From Oscillospiraceae bacterium (GTDB lineage Bacteria > Bacillota > Clostridia > Oscillospirales > Oscillospiraceae), in NCBI GenBank assembly GCA_017508045.1, contig JAFVZT010000010.1, forward strand, positions 1 to 64,000: a DNA stretch of 64,000 nucleotides. Direction: 5' to 3'. Below are positions 15,202-24,415 of the stretch, piece by piece (the first letter of the stretch is position 1; each line of letters opens with the position of its first letter). The notes beneath the pieces are model-generated. The model saw nothing but the letters and a program-made list of their open reading frames with translations. It had not been told where the DNA came from and searched no databases. A program made the translations under genes and the position numbers.

Positions 15202-16401
15202 ATGAACTACAACAAGAAGTCCATTGAGGATATTGAAGTAGCCGGCAAGCGCGTTTTGTGCCGCTGCGACTTCAATGTGCCCACCAAGGACGGCAAGATC
15301 ACTTCCGATAAGCGGATTGTGGCTGCCATGCCTACCATTGAGTATCTGGTAAACAAGGGTGCAAAGGTTATTCTCTGCTCCCACATGGGTAAGCCCAAGG
15401 GCGAGTGGAAGCCCGAGCTGAGCCTGAAGGTTGTCGCTGAGCGTATTTCCCAGCTGCTGGGCAAGGAGGTTATTATGGCTTCCGATGTTGCCGGTGAGGA
15501 TTCCAAGGCAAAGGCCGCTGCTCTGCAAAACGGCGATGTGATGCTGCTGGAAAACACCCGTTACATCAAGGGTGAAACCAAAAACGACCCCGAACTTTCC
15601 AAGGCTCTTGCCGACCTGGCTGACATTTTTGTAAACGATGCCTTCGGTACCGCACACCGCGCCCACTCCTCCACCGCCGGCGTAGCCGACTATCTGCCTG
15701 CTGTTTCCGGTTATCTGGTGCAGAAGGAAGTTTCCATTATGGGCAAGGCTCTGGCAAACCCCGAGCGTCCCTTCGTAGCTATTTTGGGCGGTGCTAAGGT
15801 TTCCGACAAGCTGAATGTTATCAACAACCTTCTGGAGAAGGTTGATACCCTGATCATCGGCGGTGGTATGGCTTACACCTTCCTGGCTGCTCAGGGCTAT
15901 ACCGTTGGTAAATCTCTGGTGGATGAAGAAAAGCTGGACTACTGCAAGGAAATGATGGCAAAGGCTGAAGCCAAGGGCGTCAAGCTGCTGCTGCCTGTGG
16001 ATACCGCAGTTTCCCCCGCTTTCCCCTCCCCCATTGACGCAGAAATCCCCGTAGACTATGTAGACTGCACCGCTATTCCCGCTGACAAAATGGGTCTGGA
16101 CATCGGCCCCAAGGCTTGCGCCGAATTTGCCGCTGCAGCCAAGGCTGCCAAGACCGTTGTTTGGAATGGCCCCATGGGCGTGTTTGAAAACCCCACTCTG
16201 GCAAAGGGCACCATCGCTGTTGCACAGGCTCTGGCAGACAGTGACGCCGTGACCATTGTCGGTGGTGGCGACAGCGCTGCCGCTTGCGAGCAGCTCGGCT
16301 TCGCCTCTCAGATTACCCATATCTCCACCGGTGGTGGCGCTTCTCTGGAATTCTTGGAAGGCTTAGAGCTGCCCGGCATTGCTTGTCTGCAAGATAAGTA
16401 A
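15202..16401 (+). CDS. Phosphoglycerate kinase
   Basis: A 399-residue glycolytic enzyme that transfers phosphate from 1,3-bisphosphoglycerate to ADP. It shows the substrate site CDFNVP near residue 25, the SHMGKPKG loop, [12 protein letters not shown], and C-terminal nucleotide-site motifs GGAKVSDKL and GGGDSAAA. The ribosome site is GGAGG. Glycolytic gene tpiA follows after 256 bp. The last codons ([10 protein letters not shown]) are echoed in the downstream spacer as LPGIACLEDK plus a stop. Confidence 0.96.
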   Translation: MNYNKKSIEDIEVAGKRVLCRCDFNVPTKDGKITSDKRIVAAMPTIEYLVNKGAKVILCSHMGKPKGEWKPELSLKVVAERISQLLGKEVIMASDVAGEDSKAKAAALQNGDVMLLENTRYIKGETKNDPELSKALADLADIFVNDAFGTAHRAHSSTAGVADYLPAVSGYLVQKEVSIMGKALANPERPFVAILGGAKVSDKLNVINNLLEKVDTLIIGGGMAYTFLAAQGYTVGKSLVDEEKLDYCKEMMAKAEAKGVKLLLPVDTAVSPAFPSPIDAEIPVDYVDCTAIPADKMGLDIGPKACAEFAAAAKAAKTVVWNGPMGVFENPTLAKGTIAVAQALADSDAVTIVGGGDSAAACEQLGFASQITHISTGGGASLEFLEGLELPGIACLQDK

Positions 16402-16657
16402 GGACAGGCAGCTCCGGGGACCCCGCAAAAGCGAATGGCTTTTGTGGGGAAAAGGAAACACAGCATACAGTGTGACTTTTGATGCCTGCATCAAAAGGAA
16501 AGTTTGTATGCTTATGTTGACGCCTGCCCGGCATTGCTTGTTTGGAGGACAAATAATTCGTAAAACCGTCACTTATGGGGGTGAGAAAATCGCCCCCATA
16601 TTTAAAAAAGTCAAATCGCATCGCTTTGTCGATGTACATATATGAGGAGAAATGAAA
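16402..16657 (+). other. pgk-tpiA spacer with gene-end remnants and hairpins
   Basis: No gene. The 18-bp CTGCCCGGCATTGCTTGT of the pgk end (16369-16386) recurs at 16524-16541 and continues in frame as a second pgk C-terminus ending in TAA. The 14-bp TCGTAAAACCGTCA near the tpiA start (16672-16685) also occurs at 16558-16571. Stable hairpins lie at 16421-16449 (CCCCGCAAAAGC/GCTTTTGTGGGG) and about 16477-16498 (TTTTGATGC/GCATCAAAA). Confidence 0.7.
16574..16610 (+). terminator. Hairpin upstream of tpiA, possible attenuator
   Basis: Stem TATGGGGGTGA/TCGCCCCCATA (16574-16584/16590-16600) with a GAAAA loop. It is followed only by TTTAAAAAAG, so termination is likely weak or conditional; it may set the pgk-to-tpiA ratio. 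Confidence 0.5.
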
Positions 16658-17434
16658 ATGAACAGAAAGTATCGTAAAACCGTCATTGCCGGCAACTGGA
16701 AAATGAACAAAACCCCCTCCGAAACCAAGGAATTTATGCAGCAGTTCAAGACCATCCTGCCTAAAGGCCGTTGGTGTGATATCGCCCTGTGCGTTCCTGC
16801 TGTATGCATCCCTGCAGCTGTCCGCGCTATGCGGGAGACCCGCGTTGGTATCGGTGCAGAAAACTGCAACGCCAATGCAAGCGGTGCCTATACCGGCGAA
16901 ATCTCCACCGGTATGCTGGTAGATGCCGGCTGTAAGTATGTGATCATCGGTCACTCCGAGCGCCGTGCTATGGGTGAAACCGATGCCGAGGTCAATGCTA
17001 AGGTTCTGGCTGCTCTGGAAGCCGGTCTGACTCCCATTATGTGCTGCGGCGAAAGTTTGGAGCAGCGTGAAGCCGGCATTACCGCCGATTGGATCGCTAT
17101 GCAAATCAAGCTGGGTCTGCAGGGTGTTCCCGAGGAAAAAATCCGCAAGGTCGTTATCGCCTACGAGCCTATCTGGGCTATCGGCACCGGCAGAACCGCT
17201 TCTCCCGAGCAGGCACAGGAAGTTTGCGAAAGCATCCGTACCGTTGTCCGTAAGCTGTACTCCTCCAAAAACGCCCGTGCAATCTCCATTTTGTACGGTG
17301 GAAGCATGAATGAGAAGAACGCTTTTGATCTGTTGGCTCAGCCCGATATCGACGGCGGCCTGATTGGCGGCGCTTCTCTGGTTCCCGAAAAGTTTGTACA
17401 GATTATCGAAGCAGCAAATCAGCCTGTTGTGTAA
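16658..17434 (+). CDS. Triosephosphate isomerase
   Basis: A TIM-barrel enzyme of about 258 residues that interconverts DHAP and glyceraldehyde 3-phosphate. Visible catalytic parts are AGNWKMN (Lys), IIGHSERR (His), AYEPIWAIGTG (Glu) and the phosphate loop ISILYGGSMN. ATG 16658 has better spacing from GAGGAG than ATG 16652. It follows pgk in the usual glycolytic order. Confidence 0.95.
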   Translation: MNRKYRKTVIAGNWKMNKTPSETKEFMQQFKTILPKGRWCDIALCVPAVCIPAAVRAMRETRVGIGAENCNANASGAYTGEISTGMLVDAGCKYVIIGHSERRAMGETDAEVNAKVLAALEAGLTPIMCCGESLEQREAGITADWIAMQIKLGLQGVPEEKIRKVVIAYEPIWAIGTGRTASPEQAQEVCESIRTVVRKLYSSKNARAISILYGGSMNEKNAFDLLAQPDIDGGLIGGASLVPEKFVQIIEAANQPVV

Positions 17435-17446
17435 TTTTATTACCAC

Positions 17447-17480
17447 ATCTCCCCGATGAAAATCGGGGAGATTATTTTTT
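17447..17480 (+). terminator. tpiA terminator
   Basis: Stem ATCTCCCCGAT/ATCGGGGAGAT (17447-17457/17462-17472) followed by TATTTTTT. Confidence 0.9.
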
Positions 17481-17536
17481 ACAGGTCTTGACCAAAGTGT
17501 TATAATAACTATAGACGATATGCAAGGAGGTGTACT

Positions 17537-18571
17537 ATGGAAACAAGGGTCTTATCTGCAGACCAACCCGGATGCGCCGAAGCCGCCGCCAAGCTTTTGC
17601 AAGCGGGTGAGCTGGTGGCTATCCCCACCGAAACTGTTTACGGTCTGGGCGCAAACGGTCTGGATGAAGCTGCTGTTGCAAAAATTTTCAAAGCAAAGGG
17701 TCGTCCTCAGGACAACCCCTTGATTTTGCACATTGCCGACCCTGACCAGCTGGAGCTACTTTGCCACCACGTGCCGGAAAGTGCCTACCTGCTGGCAAAA
17801 CTGTTCTGGCCGGGACCGCTGACCATAGTACTGCCTGCCCGGGATATAATACCCAAGTGTACCACCGCCGGTCTGCCCACTGTAGCTGTCCGGTGTCCGG
17901 ACTGTGAAATTACCAGACAAATCATTCGTCTGTCCGGTACCCCTGTGGCCGCGCCCTCTGCCAATCTGTCGGGCAAGCCCTCCACCACCACCGCTGAGCA
18001 CGTTCTTAACGACCACAGCGGAAAAATTCCTCTGATCGTGGATGACGGCCCCTGTCGGGTAGGTGTAGAATCCACCATTGTAGATTTGACAGAGAATACC
18101 CCCCGTCTGCTCCGCCCCGGTGGAATTACGCCGGAACAGCTAAAAGAGGTTTTGGGGGATTTGATTGTAGATAAAGCCGTCACCGCACAAATCGACAAAG
18201 ATGCCGTAGTAAAAGCCCCCGGTATGAAATACCGCCATTATGCCCCCCAATGTCAGGTAATAATTGTTGCCGGCAGCCGGGAGAGAGCAGCGGCTTACAT
18301 TAACAGCCATTTTGTGCCCGGTGACCGTGTGCTTTGCTTTGAAGAAGAACTGCCCTTATACAAAGACTGCAGCCCCCTGACCTACGGCAGCGAGGCTGAC
18401 GCGGCTACCCTTTCTGCCGGTCTGTTTGCTGCTCTGCGACAGCTGGATGACCCCCGGGTGCAGCGGGTTTTTGCCCGATGTCCCACCGGCGGCGGAATTG
18501 CCTATGCCGTACAAAACCGGCTGAAAAAGGCAGCTGCCTTCCAAATTATTGATGCGGAGGCGGTTGTATGA
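17537..18571 (+). CDS. Threonylcarbamoyl-AMP synthase (Sua5/YwlC type)
   Basis: A 344-residue protein that makes threonylcarbamoyl-AMP for tRNA t6A37. The N-terminal YrdC domain (about 1-205) has AIPTETVYGLGAN, KGRPQDNPLILHI and the SANLSGKPS site. A linker (APGMKYRHYAP) leads to the C-terminal Sua5 domain (about 235-340), so this is the long Sua5 form and not the short TsaC form. The ribosome site is AAGGAGG. It overlaps coaE by 4 bp. Confidence 0.93.
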   Translation: METRVLSADQPGCAEAAAKLLQAGELVAIPTETVYGLGANGLDEAAVAKIFKAKGRPQDNPLILHIADPDQLELLCHHVPESAYLLAKLFWPGPLTIVLPARDIIPKCTTAGLPTVAVRCPDCEITRQIIRLSGTPVAAPSANLSGKPSTTTAEHVLNDHSGKIPLIVDDGPCRVGVESTIVDLTENTPRLLRPGGITPEQLKEVLGDLIVDKAVTAQIDKDAVVKAPGMKYRHYAPQCQVIIVAGSRERAAAYINSHFVPGDRVLCFEEELPLYKDCSPLTYGSEADAATLSAGLFAALRQLDDPRVQRVFARCPTGGGIAYAVQNRLKKAAAFQIIDAEAVV

Positions 18572-19143
18572 TTATCGGCATTACCGGCGGTACCGGCTGC
18601 GGAAAATCTACCTTTCTTAAAGTAATTGCCCAACAGGGCGGCATAGTGATTGATTGCGATAAGCTGTACCACGAGCTTCTGAAAACCGATAAAGCGCTCC
18701 TTAATCACATTGACGCCCGGTTTCCCGGCGTGGTGGAGCAGGGCGTGCTGCAGCGAAAAAAACTGGGACAGCTGGTTTTTACCGACCCAAAAGCGCTTAA
18801 GGATTTAAACGCCATTACCCACACCGCGGTAAAGCAAGCCGTTATCTGCCGGCTGACACCGGAGCCAAGGCTTGCCGCCATTGACGCAATCGGTTTGTTT
18901 GAAAGCGGCTTAGATAAGTTATGTAAACTAACCGTTGCTGTCACTGCGCCCAAGCAAGCCCGTATTCAGCGGCTGATGACCCGGGAAAATATCGACAAAA
19001 CCTACGCCCTTGCCCGGATAGACGCCCAGCCCAGCTGTGAAGATTTTTCCGGGCTATGTGACTATACCCTGCAAAATGATACATCCGAGGCCGAATTTCA
19101 GGAGAAATGTCTTGCCTTTCTCCGCAGGCTGGATATAATATAA
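18568..19143 (+). CDS. Dephospho-CoA kinase
   Basis: A 191-residue P-loop kinase for the last step of coenzyme A synthesis. Walker A is GGTGCGKST (about 7-15) and the CoA-site segment is VIDCDKLYHELL. A lid-like segment is RIQRLMTRENIDKTYALAR. The usual acidic motif reads AIDAIGLFESGLDKL, slightly divergent from the canonical DIPLLFE. The start overlaps the ywlC stop (ATGA), so the pair is translationally coupled. Confidence 0.9.
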   Translation: MIIGITGGTGCGKSTFLKVIAQQGGIVIDCDKLYHELLKTDKALLNHIDARFPGVVEQGVLQRKKLGQLVFTDPKALKDLNAITHTAVKQAVICRLTPEPRLAAIDAIGLFESGLDKLCKLTVAVTAPKQARIQRLMTRENIDKTYALARIDAQPSCEDFSGLCDYTLQNDTSEAEFQEKCLAFLRRLDII

Positions 19144-19171
19144 TCAAATAAACGCAAAGGAGATTACAATT

Positions 19172-20557
19172 ATGACCAATGAGGAACTCCGCGCTTCTCT
19201 TTTAAATGCCCCCAAAAACGGCTATGTGGGTCTGACCCAGACGCAGCGGGATGAAATGAACGCCTATTGCAAACGCTACGCTGCCTTTATGGATGCTTGC
19301 AAAACCGAGCGGGAAGCTACCGCCTGGACAGTGGCGCTTGCCGAAAAGAACGGCTTTAAGCCCATTGTACCCGGTATGCAGTTAAAGCCCGGCGACAAGG
19401 TCTACAAAAACAATCGGGGCAAGAGCATTTTGCTGGCAGTAATCGGCAGTAAGTCCATGAACGAGGGCGTTAATATCTGCGCTGCCCACACCGACTCTCC
19501 CAGAATGGATTTGAAGCCCAATCCCTTGTATGAAGACAGTGAAATTGCCTACTTTAAAACACACTACTACGGCGGCATCAAGAAATACCAGTGGCCTACT
19601 GTGGCGCTGGCAATCCACGGCGTTGTCTGCCGCAAGGACGGCACAACGGTAACGGTAACCATCGGCGAAGCAGATACCGATCCGGTTCTGGTTGTTTCCG
19701 ACCTGCTGGTTCACCTGTCTGCCGACCAAATGAAAAAGACTCTTGCCGAGGGTATTGTGGCTGAGCAGCTGAATGTTATTCTGGGTACTGAGCCCCTTGA
19801 GGGAGAAGGCTCTGATCTGGTTAAGCTGCATATTATGAAGCTTTTAAATGAAAAATACGGCATTACCGAGGCTGACTTCCATTCTGCCGAGCTGACCATC
19901 GTGCCTGCCGGAAAGTGCCGGGAGGTGGGTCTGGATCGCAGCCTGCTGGGTGCTTACGGTCACGACGACCGGGTTTGCGCCTATGCCCAGATTGAGGCTA
20001 TGCTTTCTCTGGGTGCTCCCAAGCGCACTGCCGTTTGCATTTTGGCGGACAAGGAGGAAATTGGCTCTGTAGGCGTTTCCGGTATGAAGAGCTTCGCCTT
20101 TGATACCTTTATGCAGGATTTGTGCGACGCTACCGGTGCAACGCTGAACCGCTGCCTGGAAAACTCCTTCTGCCTGTCTGCTGATGTCACAAACGCCTTT
20201 GACCCCAACTTTGCAGAAACCTGCGATAAGCGGAACAACAGTATGCTTAACCACGGTATAGCCATTTGCAAATACACCGGTGCCCGGGGCAAAAGCGGCG
20301 CCAGCGACGCCTCCGCAGAGGCTATGTACCACGTTCGCAAGGTGCTGGATAATGCCGGCGTGCGTTGGCAGATTGCCACCATGGGCAAGGTCGACCAGGG
20401 CGGCGGCGGCACGGTAGCTGCCTACATGGCAAACCGGAACATCGTCACCGTAGATGCCGGTGTCCCCGTTCTGTGTATGCATGCCCCCATGGAACTGGTT
20501 TCCAAGTTCGACTGCTATATGACCATGCTGGCCTGTAAGGCTGTTTACGAAGCCTAA
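19172..20557 (+). CDS. M18-family aminopeptidase (long form)
   Basis: A 461-residue dinuclear zinc aminopeptidase of peptidase family M18. Metal ligands are visible in CAAHTDSPRM, ADKEEIGSVG (Glu general base and ligand), LSADVTNAFDPN and the C-terminal LCMHAPMEL. The remaining ligand region is YGHDDRVCA. It is cytosolic, with no signal. It is preceded by AAGGAG and followed by its own terminator. A second M18 paralogue lies at 47103-48386. Confidence 0.9.
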   Translation: MTNEELRASLLNAPKNGYVGLTQTQRDEMNAYCKRYAAFMDACKTEREATAWTVALAEKNGFKPIVPGMQLKPGDKVYKNNRGKSILLAVIGSKSMNEGVNICAAHTDSPRMDLKPNPLYEDSEIAYFKTHYYGGIKKYQWPTVALAIHGVVCRKDGTTVTVTIGEADTDPVLVVSDLLVHLSADQMKKTLAEGIVAEQLNVILGTEPLEGEGSDLVKLHIMKLLNEKYGITEADFHSAELTIVPAGKCREVGLDRSLLGAYGHDDRVCAYAQIEAMLSLGAPKRTAVCILADKEEIGSVGVSGMKSFAFDTFMQDLCDATGATLNRCLENSFCLSADVTNAFDPNFAETCDKRNNSMLNHGIAICKYTGARGKSGASDASAEAMYHVRKVLDNAGVRWQIATMGKVDQGGGGTVAAYMANRNIVTVDAGVPVLCMHAPMELVSKFDCYMTMLACKAVYEA

Positions 20558-20568
20558 ATCAAAACCGA

Positions 20569-20606
20569 AACCACCTGTTGGGTAACCCCAACAGGTGGTT
20601 TTTTCG
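20569..20606. terminator. Terminator after the M18 gene
   Basis: A 13-bp stem AACCACCTGTTGG/CCAACAGGTGGTT with a short loop and TTTTTT on the right side. It separates converging genes. Confidence 0.9.
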
Positions 20607-20615
20607 TTTAAAAGC

Positions 20616-22514
20616 TTATTCTAACTCGAACGCGCCGGTATAGAGCCGGTAATAGGTGCCCTTTTCGGCAATTAAATCCTCGTGGGTGCCCCGTTCGATA
20701 ATTCTGCCGTGATCCAATACCATAATGCAGTCTGAGTTGCGGACTGTACTGAGTCTGTGAGCAATCACAAAGGTGGTTCTGCCCTTCATCAGCGCATCCA
20801 TACCCTTTTGCACCAAGGCCTCGGTACGGGTATCGATGGAGGAGGTTGCCTCATCCAATATCATCACCGGCGGGTCAGCCACCGCCGCCCGGGCAATGGC
20901 AATCAGCTGACGCTGACCCTGGGAAAGTCTTGCGCCGTTTCCGGTGAGCTCGGTATAATAGCCCTCCGGCAGACGGGTAATAAAGTCATGGGCATTTGCC
21001 AGCTTTGCTGCCTGAATACATTCTTCATCGGTAGCGTCCAGCTTACCGTAGCGGATATTGTCCATCACCGTACCGGTAAACAGGTTGGTTTCCTGAAGCA
21101 CCACACCCAGACTTCGGCGTAAATCCGGTTTTTTAATTTTGTTGATATTAATATTGTCGTAGCGGATTTTACCGTCGGCAATATCATAAAACCGATTTAT
21201 CAGGTTGGTAATAGTAGTTTTACCTGCGCCGGTTGCACCCACAAAGGCAATTTTCTGGCCCGGATGGGCGTAAAGTGTCACGTCGTGCAAAACCGTCTTT
21301 TCCGGCACATAGCCAAAGTCCACATTAAACATGGTAATGTCGCCCTTCAGCTGGGTATAGGTGACGCTGCCGTCAGCTTGATGAGGATGCTTCCACGCCC
21401 AGTGTCCGGTATGCTCGGCACATTCGGTGATATTGCCGTTTTCGTCGATTTTGGCATTGACCAGGGTGACATAGCCCTCGTCCTGCTCCTGCTCTTCGTC
21501 CAGCAGCTCAAAAATGCGCTCCGCGCCTGCCAACGCCATTACAATGGCGTTGATTTGCTGGGAAACATGGCCGATAGGCTGGTTAAAGGTCCGGGAGAAC
21601 AGCAAGAAGGAAACCAGCGCGCCGGTGGTTAAGAGGGTTTCCTTGGAGGCGATGACCAAAAGACCGCCTGCGATTGCCAAAATGGAATACTGAATATACC
21701 CTAAGTTGTTGTTCACAGGACCCATCATATTGGAAAATGCACCGGCCTGGAAGGCATTGCTCCGGAGCTCATCGTTGAGCTTATCAAACTCCTTCTTGCA
21801 GGTTTCCTCGTGGGTGAATACCTTGACCACACGCTGACCGCTGATCATTTCCTCCACATAGCCATTCACCGCGCCCAGTGTGCGCTGCTGACCGATGAAG
21901 AATTTGGCGGAGCGTCCTGCTACTACCTTGGTAATATACAGAACACCAAACAGCGACACAATCACCACAGCGGTAAGAATGGGAGAAGTGATGAGCATAG
22001 CAAAGAACACAACCGCGATGGTAATGGCAGAATTGATGCACTGGGGAATTGCCTGTGATATCATCTGCCGCAGGGTGTCAATATCGCTGGTGTACCGGCT
22101 CATGATATCACCTGCCGCATGGCTGTCAAAGTACCGGATAGGCAAGCGCTGCATATGGGTAAACATCTTATCCCGGATGGTTTTCTGGATTCCCTGCCCC
22201 ACAGGCACCATAATCCATTGCTGCAGGAAGGACGCAACCATACCCGCCAGATACACCACCGCCATAATGCACAAAAAGCGTATCAGCGGTGTATAGTCCG
22301 GCGCGCTCTGTCCCAGCATAGGCTTGATATAGTCTTCAATGAGTATGCTTAAGGACGCATTGCTGGCAACTTGGGCTACGGTGGCAAGGATAATGCACAC
22401 TACCATACCGATAAGTCTTGCCCGGTAAGCCTTCATATAGCCAAAAAGCCGGAAAAATGTCTGCTTGGGGTTTTTCGCTTTCCGTCCGTCACCACGCATT
22501 CTGACAGGAGGCAT
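20616..22514 (-). CDS. Heterodimeric ABC exporter subunit (catalytic NBD)
   Basis: A 632-residue type IV exporter half with six helices (about 35-350) fused to an ATPase. An extra segment of about 50 residues sits between the membrane domain and the ATPase (QDEGYVTLVNAKIDENGNIT onward). The ATPase has Walker A GATGAGKTT, Walker B and catalytic Glu in MILDEATSSID, and switch His in IAHRLS. Its signature is LSQGQ instead of LSGGQ. Partnered with the upstream half, the complete catalytic site would use this subunit's Walker motifs and the partner's VSGGQ. The start overlaps the partner's stop (TAATG). Substrate unknown; MdlB/LmrD/BmrD-like. Confidence 0.9.
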   Translation of the reverse strand: MPPVRMRGDGRKAKNPKQTFFRLFGYMKAYRARLIGMVVCIILATVAQVASNASLSILIEDYIKPMLGQSAPDYTPLIRFLCIMAVVYLAGMVASFLQQWIMVPVGQGIQKTIRDKMFTHMQRLPIRYFDSHAAGDIMSRYTSDIDTLRQMISQAIPQCINSAITIAVVFFAMLITSPILTAVVIVSLFGVLYITKVVAGRSAKFFIGQQRTLGAVNGYVEEMISGQRVVKVFTHEETCKKEFDKLNDELRSNAFQAGAFSNMMGPVNNNLGYIQYSILAIAGGLLVIASKETLLTTGALVSFLLFSRTFNQPIGHVSQQINAIVMALAGAERIFELLDEEQEQDEGYVTLVNAKIDENGNITECAEHTGHWAWKHPHQADGSVTYTQLKGDITMFNVDFGYVPEKTVLHDVTLYAHPGQKIAFVGATGAGKTTITNLINRFYDIADGKIRYDNININKIKKPDLRRSLGVVLQETNLFTGTVMDNIRYGKLDATDEECIQAAKLANAHDFITRLPEGYYTELTGNGARLSQGQRQLIAIARAAVADPPVMILDEATSSIDTRTEALVQKGMDALMKGRTTFVIAHRLSTVRNSDCIMVLDHGRIIERGTHEDLIAEKGTYYRLYTGAFELE

Positions 22515-24250
22515 TACTCCTCACCTCCTTTTACTTGAGATTCGTAAACTTCCCGATAGATTTCCGAGGTCCTAAGCAGGGTTTCGTGATTGCCCTGTGC
22601 AACCACCTTGCCACCATCCATAACCAAAATCAAATCCGCGTCCTGTACAGACGCAACCCGCTGGGCAATAATCAGCTTGGTGGTTCCGGGAATTTCCTCG
22701 GCAAAGGCCTTGCGAATCATTGCGTCGGTATGGGTATCCACCGCGGAGGTGGAATCGTCTAAAATCAGGATTTTCGGTTTCTTTAGCAGTGCCCGGGCAA
22801 TACACAGACGCTGCTTCTGTCCGCCGGATACATTGGTGCCCCCCTGCTCAATGTGGGTATCGTAGCCGTCGGGGAAGCTCACAATAAAATCGTGAGCGCA
22901 AGCCAGTCTGCAGGCGTGCTCCAGCTCCTCGTCAGTGGCGTTGGGGTTGCCCCACCGGAGATTTTCTTTAATCGTACCGGAAAACAGCACATTTTTCTGC
23001 AAAACCATAGCTACCTGATTCCGAAGGGCCTGAATGTCATAATCCCGCACATCCACGCCACCCACACGGACTGCGCCTTGGGTTACATCGTAAAGTCGGG
23101 GAATGAGCTGTACCAAGGTGGATTTACTGGAGCCTGTACCACCCAGAATGCCCACAGTCTGCCCCGATTGGATGTGTATGTTCACATCCTCCAAAGCATA
23201 TTTATCTGCTTTTTTGGAATACCGGAAGCTGACATTTTCGAAATCAACCCTGCCGTCAGCTACCTCCATTACCGGATTTTCCGGATTGCGAAGCTCCGGC
23301 GTTTCCGCTAAAATCTCGCAGCACCGCTGCATAGGCGCCCGGGACATGGTCAGCATTACAAACACCATAGACAGCATCATAAGACCCATAAGAATCTGGG
23401 TTGTGTAGGTAAACATGGAGGTTAAATTACCGGTGGTAAAGGTAGTATCGCCGGACTGGACAATCATCGTTGCGCCCAAATAGGAAATGGCGATAATGCT
23501 TCCGTAAACCGCCAGCTGCATAAGAGGGTTATTAAATGCCATAATGCGCTCAGCCTTGATAAAATCCTTATAAACGGTGGCGGAAACGGAGGTAAATTTT
23601 TCATCCTCCCGGTCTTCCCGCACAAAGGATTTTACCACCCGCATCCCGTGGACATTCTCCTGAACCACATTGTTAAGCTTATCGTAGGTTTTAAATACCC
23701 GTTCAAAAATGGGAAATACCAGCTTAATCAGCACAAATAAACCGATACACAGAAGCGGCAGAGCAATCATGTAGACCATGCACAGCCTGGGACTAAGCTG
23801 AAACACCTCAATGCCGGCAAGCACAACCATCATCGGGCAACGCACTGCCATGCGAATCATCATCTGGAAGCACATCTGGATATTGGCAATATCCGAGGTC
23901 AGCCGGGTAACAATGGAAGAAGTGGAAAATTTATCAATATTGCCAAAATCAAAGGTCTGTACCCGATAATACATATCCCGGCGCAGGTTTCGGGCAAAGC
24001 CTGTGGCAGCATAGGACGCACACACAGCAGACGCCACGCCAAAGGTAAGACTGGCCAGCGCGGTCAACACCAGCATCAGCCCCTGATACCACACGACACC
24101 CATATCCCCTGTTTTAATGCCGTAGTCAACCAGGTTGGCAATAATACCGGGGATGCGCACCTCCATATACACTTCGCCAATCATACAAACGGGACTAAGC
24201 AGTGTTGCACCGATATATCCCCGGATACTCCGGGCCAGCCGTTTGAGCAT
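22514..24250 (-). CDS. Heterodimeric ABC exporter subunit (degenerate NBD)
   Basis: Start ATG 24250 is set by AAGGAG 7 nt upstream. The 578-residue half-transporter has six helices (about 15-310) and an ATPase with degenerate residues. Walker A is GGTGSSKST, the catalytic Glu is Asp (ILILDDSTSAVD), and the switch His is Gln (IIAQRVAS). Its signature VSGGQKQ is intact. This is the hallmark of the inactive-site half of a heterodimeric exporter. It is cotranscribed with the catalytic half. Confidence 0.9.
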   Translation of the reverse strand: MLKRLARSIRGYIGATLLSPVCMIGEVYMEVRIPGIIANLVDYGIKTGDMGVVWYQGLMLVLTALASLTFGVASAVCASYAATGFARNLRRDMYYRVQTFDFGNIDKFSTSSIVTRLTSDIANIQMCFQMMIRMAVRCPMMVVLAGIEVFQLSPRLCMVYMIALPLLCIGLFVLIKLVFPIFERVFKTYDKLNNVVQENVHGMRVVKSFVREDREDEKFTSVSATVYKDFIKAERIMAFNNPLMQLAVYGSIIAISYLGATMIVQSGDTTFTTGNLTSMFTYTTQILMGLMMLSMVFVMLTMSRAPMQRCCEILAETPELRNPENPVMEVADGRVDFENVSFRYSKKADKYALEDVNIHIQSGQTVGILGGTGSSKSTLVQLIPRLYDVTQGAVRVGGVDVRDYDIQALRNQVAMVLQKNVLFSGTIKENLRWGNPNATDEELEHACRLACAHDFIVSFPDGYDTHIEQGGTNVSGGQKQRLCIARALLKKPKILILDDSTSAVDTHTDAMIRKAFAEEIPGTTKLIIAQRVASVQDADLILVMDGGKVVAQGNHETLLRTSEIYREVYESQVKGGEE

Positions 24251-24286
24251 AAGCACACTCCTTTCCTCCAACTTTTCTAATTAACT

Positions 24287-24315
24287 ATTTTATAGACATC
24301 GGGCTTTGATTGCAA
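24287..24315 (-). promoter_or_regulatory. ABC exporter promoter
   Basis: TTGCAA (24315-24310), 17-bp spacer, TAAAAT (24292-24287) on the minus strand. Confidence 0.65.
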
Positions 24316-24357
24316 TAGTTTGAGAAAAAATTTACAAATAGTTGAAGAATATGCCGG

Positions 24358-24386
24358 TTTACAATTTCCAGAAATAATGTTACAAT
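24358..24386 (+). promoter_or_regulatory. rodA-uxaC promoter
   Basis: TTTACA (24358-24363), 17-bp spacer, TACAAT (24381-24386), about 30 bp before rodA. Confidence 0.7.
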
Positions 24387-24415
24387 TATCAATATATGAT
24401 TAAGGAGGTGGCACA

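Noticed and set aside
15115..16320. 401-codon open frame antisense to pgk
   Set aside because: It lies entirely opposite a clear pgk, mirrors its codon bias, lacks a ribosome site and has low-complexity Gly/Ser/Asn composition.
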